The position numbers were made by a program, and so were the translations under genes. A DNA stretch of 64,000 nucleotides from Lytechinus pictus (Eukaryota; Echinodermata; Echinoidea; Temnopleuroida; Toxopneustidae), in NCBI RefSeq assembly GCF_037042905.1, contig NC_087245.1, positions 25,916,501 to 25,980,500 of the forward strand, written 5' to 3'. The notes under the pieces were generated by a model, which worked only from the letters and a program-made list of their open reading frames with translations, had not been told where the DNA came from and made no database searches. Shown piece after piece: positions 60,324 through 64,000 of the stretch (the first letter of the stretch is position 1; each line of letters starts with the position of its first letter).

Positions 60324-60919
60324 TTAAAGGAGAATGAAACCCTTGAAACTAGCTGAATCCATATCAAAGAGAAAAATCAAAGAAACATATTGTTGAAAGT
60401 TTGAGGAAGATTGAATGAATAATAAGAAAGTTATGAGCATTTGAATATTGAGATCACTAGTGCCATGTAGATCCTCCCATCGGCAATGCGACCAAGATCT
60501 GTGATATCACACACGTACATGTACAACTCCCTCATTACTTTAGTACTTATTTCACTTATATTCTCACTTTTATAGAGTCTATCACAAGGTTAGGTGTTTT
60601 CTTTATGAGATGACAAGTACAGAGGTTTCACAACATTATATCATTGATGAATCGTTTGTCATATGATTAGAATGAGCAAAAAGAGATGTTTTGGGGTATA
60701 TTTTCAGTGTCTGAATGGGAGAGTTGTACGTGTGTGACATCACAGATCTTGGTCGCATTGCCAATGGGAGGATCTCCATAGCATTAGTGATCTCGACATT
60801 CAAATGCTCATAACTCTTTTATTGCTAGTCCTATTTACTCAAAGTTTTGTTGATCTTATTCTTTGATTTTTCTGCTTTCACAAAAGCTAACTTGCTCCAA
60901 GAGTTTCATTCTCCTTTAA
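60324..60919. mobile_element. TTAA-flanked inverted-repeat element, 588 bp
   Basis: TTAA (60324-60327) then AGGAGAATGAAAC; GTTTCATTCTCCT then TTAA (60916-60919). The arms are long: inner sequence ATCCTCCCATCGGCAATGCG and AAGATCTGTGATATCACAC on the left is mirrored at about 60737-60780. Same class as 50116-50718, but a different subfamily. No ORF. Confidence 0.85.
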
Positions 60920-61264
60920 TGGGAAATATAAAGCATCAGAGACAAAGAGTCCAAACAAGGTCTGTGAATATTATTCAAATACTTGACAATGCTGTCCATC
61001 ATTTTAAGTATATCCAATTGCACCTCTCCCCCCTTTTGCCATTTTCATAAATGTAATAGGTGAAACGACTGTCTCCAAACGTGCATCGGAGCTCTATAGC
61101 ATAGACGGCAGACCGGTTTTCAAATCAATTCAACTCAGGCTTAAACAAGACCAAACATATAGATATAACAACAGCCTATATTCTGAACTCAGGTTTTTAT
61201 TCAAACTCTGGTCTAAAGTTGTGGTTTAACAACCAATAGCCAATTGTGACACACTAATAGTACA

Positions 61265-61475
61265 GGGGGGTGTTTCACAAAGATCTAAGTATGACTTAGA
61301 ATCACACTTAAATGCCTAGTTGCGTGCAGCATAAAAGGCATAACCCCATTGGTCAGATCATGCGAAGACGCGCACTACTGCGTATTGATCAATCAAATTG
61401 CGCGTTGCATTTGAGACATGCGTCGGTATTTAAGTGCAATTTCATCATACTCAAATCTTGGTGAAACACTCCCCA
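61265..61475. mobile_element. 211 bp MITE (GGTGTTTCAC termini)
   Basis: The left terminus GGGGGGTGTTTCACAAAGAT then CTAAGTATGA, and the right terminus TCATACTCAAATCTTGGTGA then AACACTCCCC, are imperfect inverted complements that continue with CACTTAAATG and ATTTAAGTG. The ends resemble the GTTTCATAAAGC fold-backs in word choice only. Confidence 0.7.
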
Positions 61476-61774
61476 AGTTCAACTTATCAGCTCATTGACA
61501 CTGGAATCTTTGATAACTGTCGTGGTATAATAATTAATATAAGTTTTCTTCAACATCAAAACCTGAGTTTAGAGCGAAGTAAATAGACTTTTGACAATCT
61601 TGGCTTCCCACAAGTTTAGTAGAGTTTGTAGCCCAAGTTAAGAATACAAGCAAGTATGTGTAACTTGCAAGATGATATTTAGGAATGTAATGACATTTTA
61701 TATAGATTGATGAGTATTTTCCTGAATTTGTGTGTTCACAGATTTCAAGGATGTGAATAGAGGTATATTCTCAC

Positions 61775-61840
61775 CTTTTGTTGATTTACTTGGTTCTTGA
61801 AGTGATAGTTCCATGGCCAACTTGACATCATCATCAAAAC
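61775..61840 (-). CDS. UIM-encoding exon (66 nt, phase 1-1)
   Basis: Acceptor ATTCAAG|GTTTTGATG and donor AAAG|GTGAGA. The exon encodes FDDDVKLAMELSLQEPSKS, a good ubiquitin-interacting motif: an acidic run, a hydrophobic residue, then Ala and Ser in the A-x-x-x-S spacing that contacts ubiquitin Ile44. Both ends are phase 1, so the exon is symmetric and could be skipped without a frame change. It joins in frame to 63394-63473 upstream and 51531-52885 downstream. Confidence 0.8.
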
Positions 61841-63393
61841 CTTGAATTATAGCAAAAAAGGACAAGAAACAATGTTTATCAATCAGTCCGAATGTCATAA
61901 GCACGTCTCTCTTGAAAAATGTTGAAAAACTTTATCTACTCAGTGTGGTCTGCAGTATGAAGTGTACTGTGCAGTGGTAGGGGAGGATATTGTTATAAAA
62001 TAATTATTGTTGGTTAAAACGATGGGAGAATCTATCTCTTGTGAAGTGATTTGTATGTAGCTACATGTACCTTCCAAAGTGAAGCTGAAGGAAATAGCAT
62101 TTACATTCATATTTCTGAGGGAGTCATTGTTTGTCCCATTCACTTTTTTTGTTAGCCAAAAATTATTATTTGCTTTAAATAACACATTAGAAATAGTCTA
62201 ATTATAGAATGAGAGGTGTATGAAATACCTCAAACAAATCATACAGCCAAATCAATATTTAAGCTTAGAAAACCCATTATTCCTAATAAACTGCATGCCC
62301 TTTGCTTCTATAGTATAAGTACTTGATCGGTTTAAATGCATTTAATGTAGATATAAGTACTACTTCATGCTTGTTCATATTTGTTCAACAGTGGGTAAGA
62401 TAGTAGTTTAGTACACAGTTTACTAAATTTTATATAAGAAAATAGCACTATGCACTTATACCAACGATAGTACAAAGAGCAATGCATTTTGGTTTTTTTT
62501 TAATGCTCCTGATTATGATAAACTCTGTTATTTTTCCATAAACCAAAATCGTTTACTTGAGAGATCACTGAAAAGCAGAAAACTATAAAAGGAAAATTTG
62601 CAATTCAATGTTTAAAATAGACTGACTGTTCAACTATAAAATCTAAGCAATTTTTAAATCTTCAACACTCGATAGCTCATTTTAACAGTTACTATCGTCA
62701 CTGTGTTACCTATTTTAACTTCTCTTTTAGAATGTCATTTATGACTACTTTGAACTCTTGGTTTATCTTGTATACAAAGTAACCATTGCTATTCAATCTC
62801 TTGACAATGTTTTTAAACACTTTTCTTCAATAAAATCCAATCAATCACTCAATCAATTTACTTTTCACAAATCAGACAGCAAATTCTACATATACTGTAA
62901 GTGTACATCTAACATTTCATGTAGTGTATGGATGAATGCACATGTTACACTGGGTGAACACAAACTGCAATGAATTCAGACATTTGTCTATTCCATTTCT
63001 ATATATATTTATATTCAAAATGGCATATATCATGCTCCATTTAATAATCATATCAGAGAAAAAAATATTACATATAAAATGTCTTTCTTCATGGATTGTT
63101 AAGAGCTCTGTTTATCAATATACATGATCTAACCAAGTTATCATGAAAAGCCGAATGTGATTTTCAATATATTGTAAAAGCTGAATAAAAAAATCATGAC
63201 ACTAAACTTTCAAGAATAAGATAATCAAGTTTGGTTGAGCAGTAGGGAGCAATACTCATCATATGAGTGTCACATTTCTTGTATCAAATACACATGTACG
63301 TAATTGGTAAACTAGAGGCTGGAGATTTTTTGTGTCAATTTGTAGCGAAATAACAAAGACCCAATAGATCATGTCATAACAATAATTACTTAC
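61841..63393. other. No gene seen (UIM gene intron)
   Basis: AT-rich intron with no exon or delimited mobile element recognised. Confidence 0.45.
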
Positions 63394-63473
63394 TATCTAA
63401 GAATGAGGTCTGAGGATCTTTTCGTTTTGGACTCTTTCCTCTAATAGGAGACAATTTAGAAGAGCGCTGAGAG
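63394..63473 (-). CDS. UIM protein gene, internal exon (80 nt)
   Basis: Acceptor TTAACTTACAG|CTCTCAG and donor GATA|GTAAGT. It encodes a basic, Ser/Pro-rich peptide, SQRSSKLSPIRGKSPKRKD followed by PQTSFLD. Phase 2 at the start matches the donor of the 63916 exon; phase 1 at the end matches the UIM exon. The short KSPKRKD stretch could be a nuclear localisation signal, though it is too short to be firm. Confidence 0.7.
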
Positions 63474-63915
63474 CTGTAAGTTAAAAAAAAACATAGTTTA
63501 CACACAAGTTCATTGTCCCTCAATTATAAAATGTTCATTCATATTACAATATACTTTGAATCCATAAGATGATATACAAGTAAATCTGGTTGTGAATGCA
63601 GTTATATAAAAAAAAAAAAAAAAAACACAAGTATATGACATACGTAATTCTGTAAAATATCAAATTTAAGAATTAAAAGGCTTTTGAATAATGAATTATT
63701 TCCTAGAGAATTCACTTCTCTTTTTGAAGAACAGGACTGCCACAAAATGATTTAGTTTCCTTTCTCTTTTTTCCCATTGTTTGAACATTCTTTTAAAGCA
63801 AAGAATGACCACCCACATGTATATGAGCTTTAATATTTGGAAAGCTCACAATATTCTGATGAGGACAAACTTATGTTATTCCATCATTTTTTGCAATCCA
63901 GGAAAACACCCCTAC
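63474..63915. other. Intron, A-run at about 63608-63625
   Basis: Short intron between two UIM gene exons; contains an A-run of about 18 and nothing else of note. Confidence 0.6.
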
Positions 63916-64000
63916 CTTGTAGATGGACTGCTCCCATCACCAGCATTCTGTTGTTCAGTATCGGTACTAGAAGAGGGTTGATCCACTCTGGTAGAAGGGG
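63916..64000 (-). CDS. UIM protein gene, internal exon, cut by window edge
   Basis: Donor ACAAG|GTAGGGG leaves phase 2. The visible part encodes PSTRVDQPSSSTDTEQQNAG then DGSSPST, a Ser/Thr-rich linker. The exon continues beyond position 64000, so its start is unknown. The call depends on the three-way phase agreement with the downstream exons. Confidence 0.65.

Noticed and set aside
1..64000. CRISPR arrays, prophage, operons or bacterial-type systems
   Set aside because: None seen; intron structure, SINEs and LINEs show this is animal nuclear DNA.

Overview
This is a metazoan genomic window: AT-rich, with GT-AG introns, microsatellites and very many small transposon copies. Sequence character points to an echinoderm, most likely a sea urchin. 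The reasons are tRNA-derived SINEs of a type I associate with echinoid DNA, numerous fold-back (long inverted-repeat) elements, and a divergent prostanoid-receptor-like GPCR. The species call is inference; no database was searched.

Only two host genes can be supported, both on the minus strand. (1) A class A GPCR is split in two. Exon 1 (34629-35495) carries the start codon and most of the receptor up to TM6. A phase-0 exon at 4843-5112 supplies the end of TM6, TM7 with NPLMY, a basic helix 8 and the stop. The implied intron is about 29.5 kb and the predicted protein is 378 residues. (2) The 3' part of a gene for a ubiquitin-interacting-motif (UIM) protein occupies four exons: 63916 to beyond the right edge, 63394-63473, 61775-61840 and 51531-52885. 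Their splice phases (2, 1, 1) agree at every junction. The 5' part, and so the main domain, lies outside the window.

The rest is mobile or simple-sequence DNA. Two damaged non-LTR retrotransposons are present: a 5'-truncated RT fragment at 20908-22285 (+), inside the GPCR intron, and a much better preserved endonuclease-RT copy at 37584-40826 (-), between the two genes. There are at least three tRNA-derived SINE families (about 5.9-6.3 kb; 4.4, 11.7 and 31.6 kb; 45.6 kb).

At least fifteen inverted-repeat elements can be delimited. They include a 1.43 kb fold-back with an internal array of about 177 bp tandem monomers (14118-15546) and a 739 bp fold-back with a near-perfect palindrome in its loop (23746-24484). 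Others are a TTAA-flanked family (1-692, 17415 onward, 50116-50718, 60324-60919), an 871 bp hAT-like element with 12 bp TIRs and a 6 bp target duplication (56048-56918), and several paired MITE families.

Region by region: 1-4842 repeats and low complexity downstream of the GPCR; 4843-35495 the GPCR gene, almost all intron; 35496-51530 intergenic, with the larger LINE and many MITEs; 51531-64000 the UIM gene with transposon-filled introns. No bacterial-type operon, CRISPR or prophage is present. The most notable biology is the dense set of hairpin-forming elements and the very long GPCR intron that hosts many of them.
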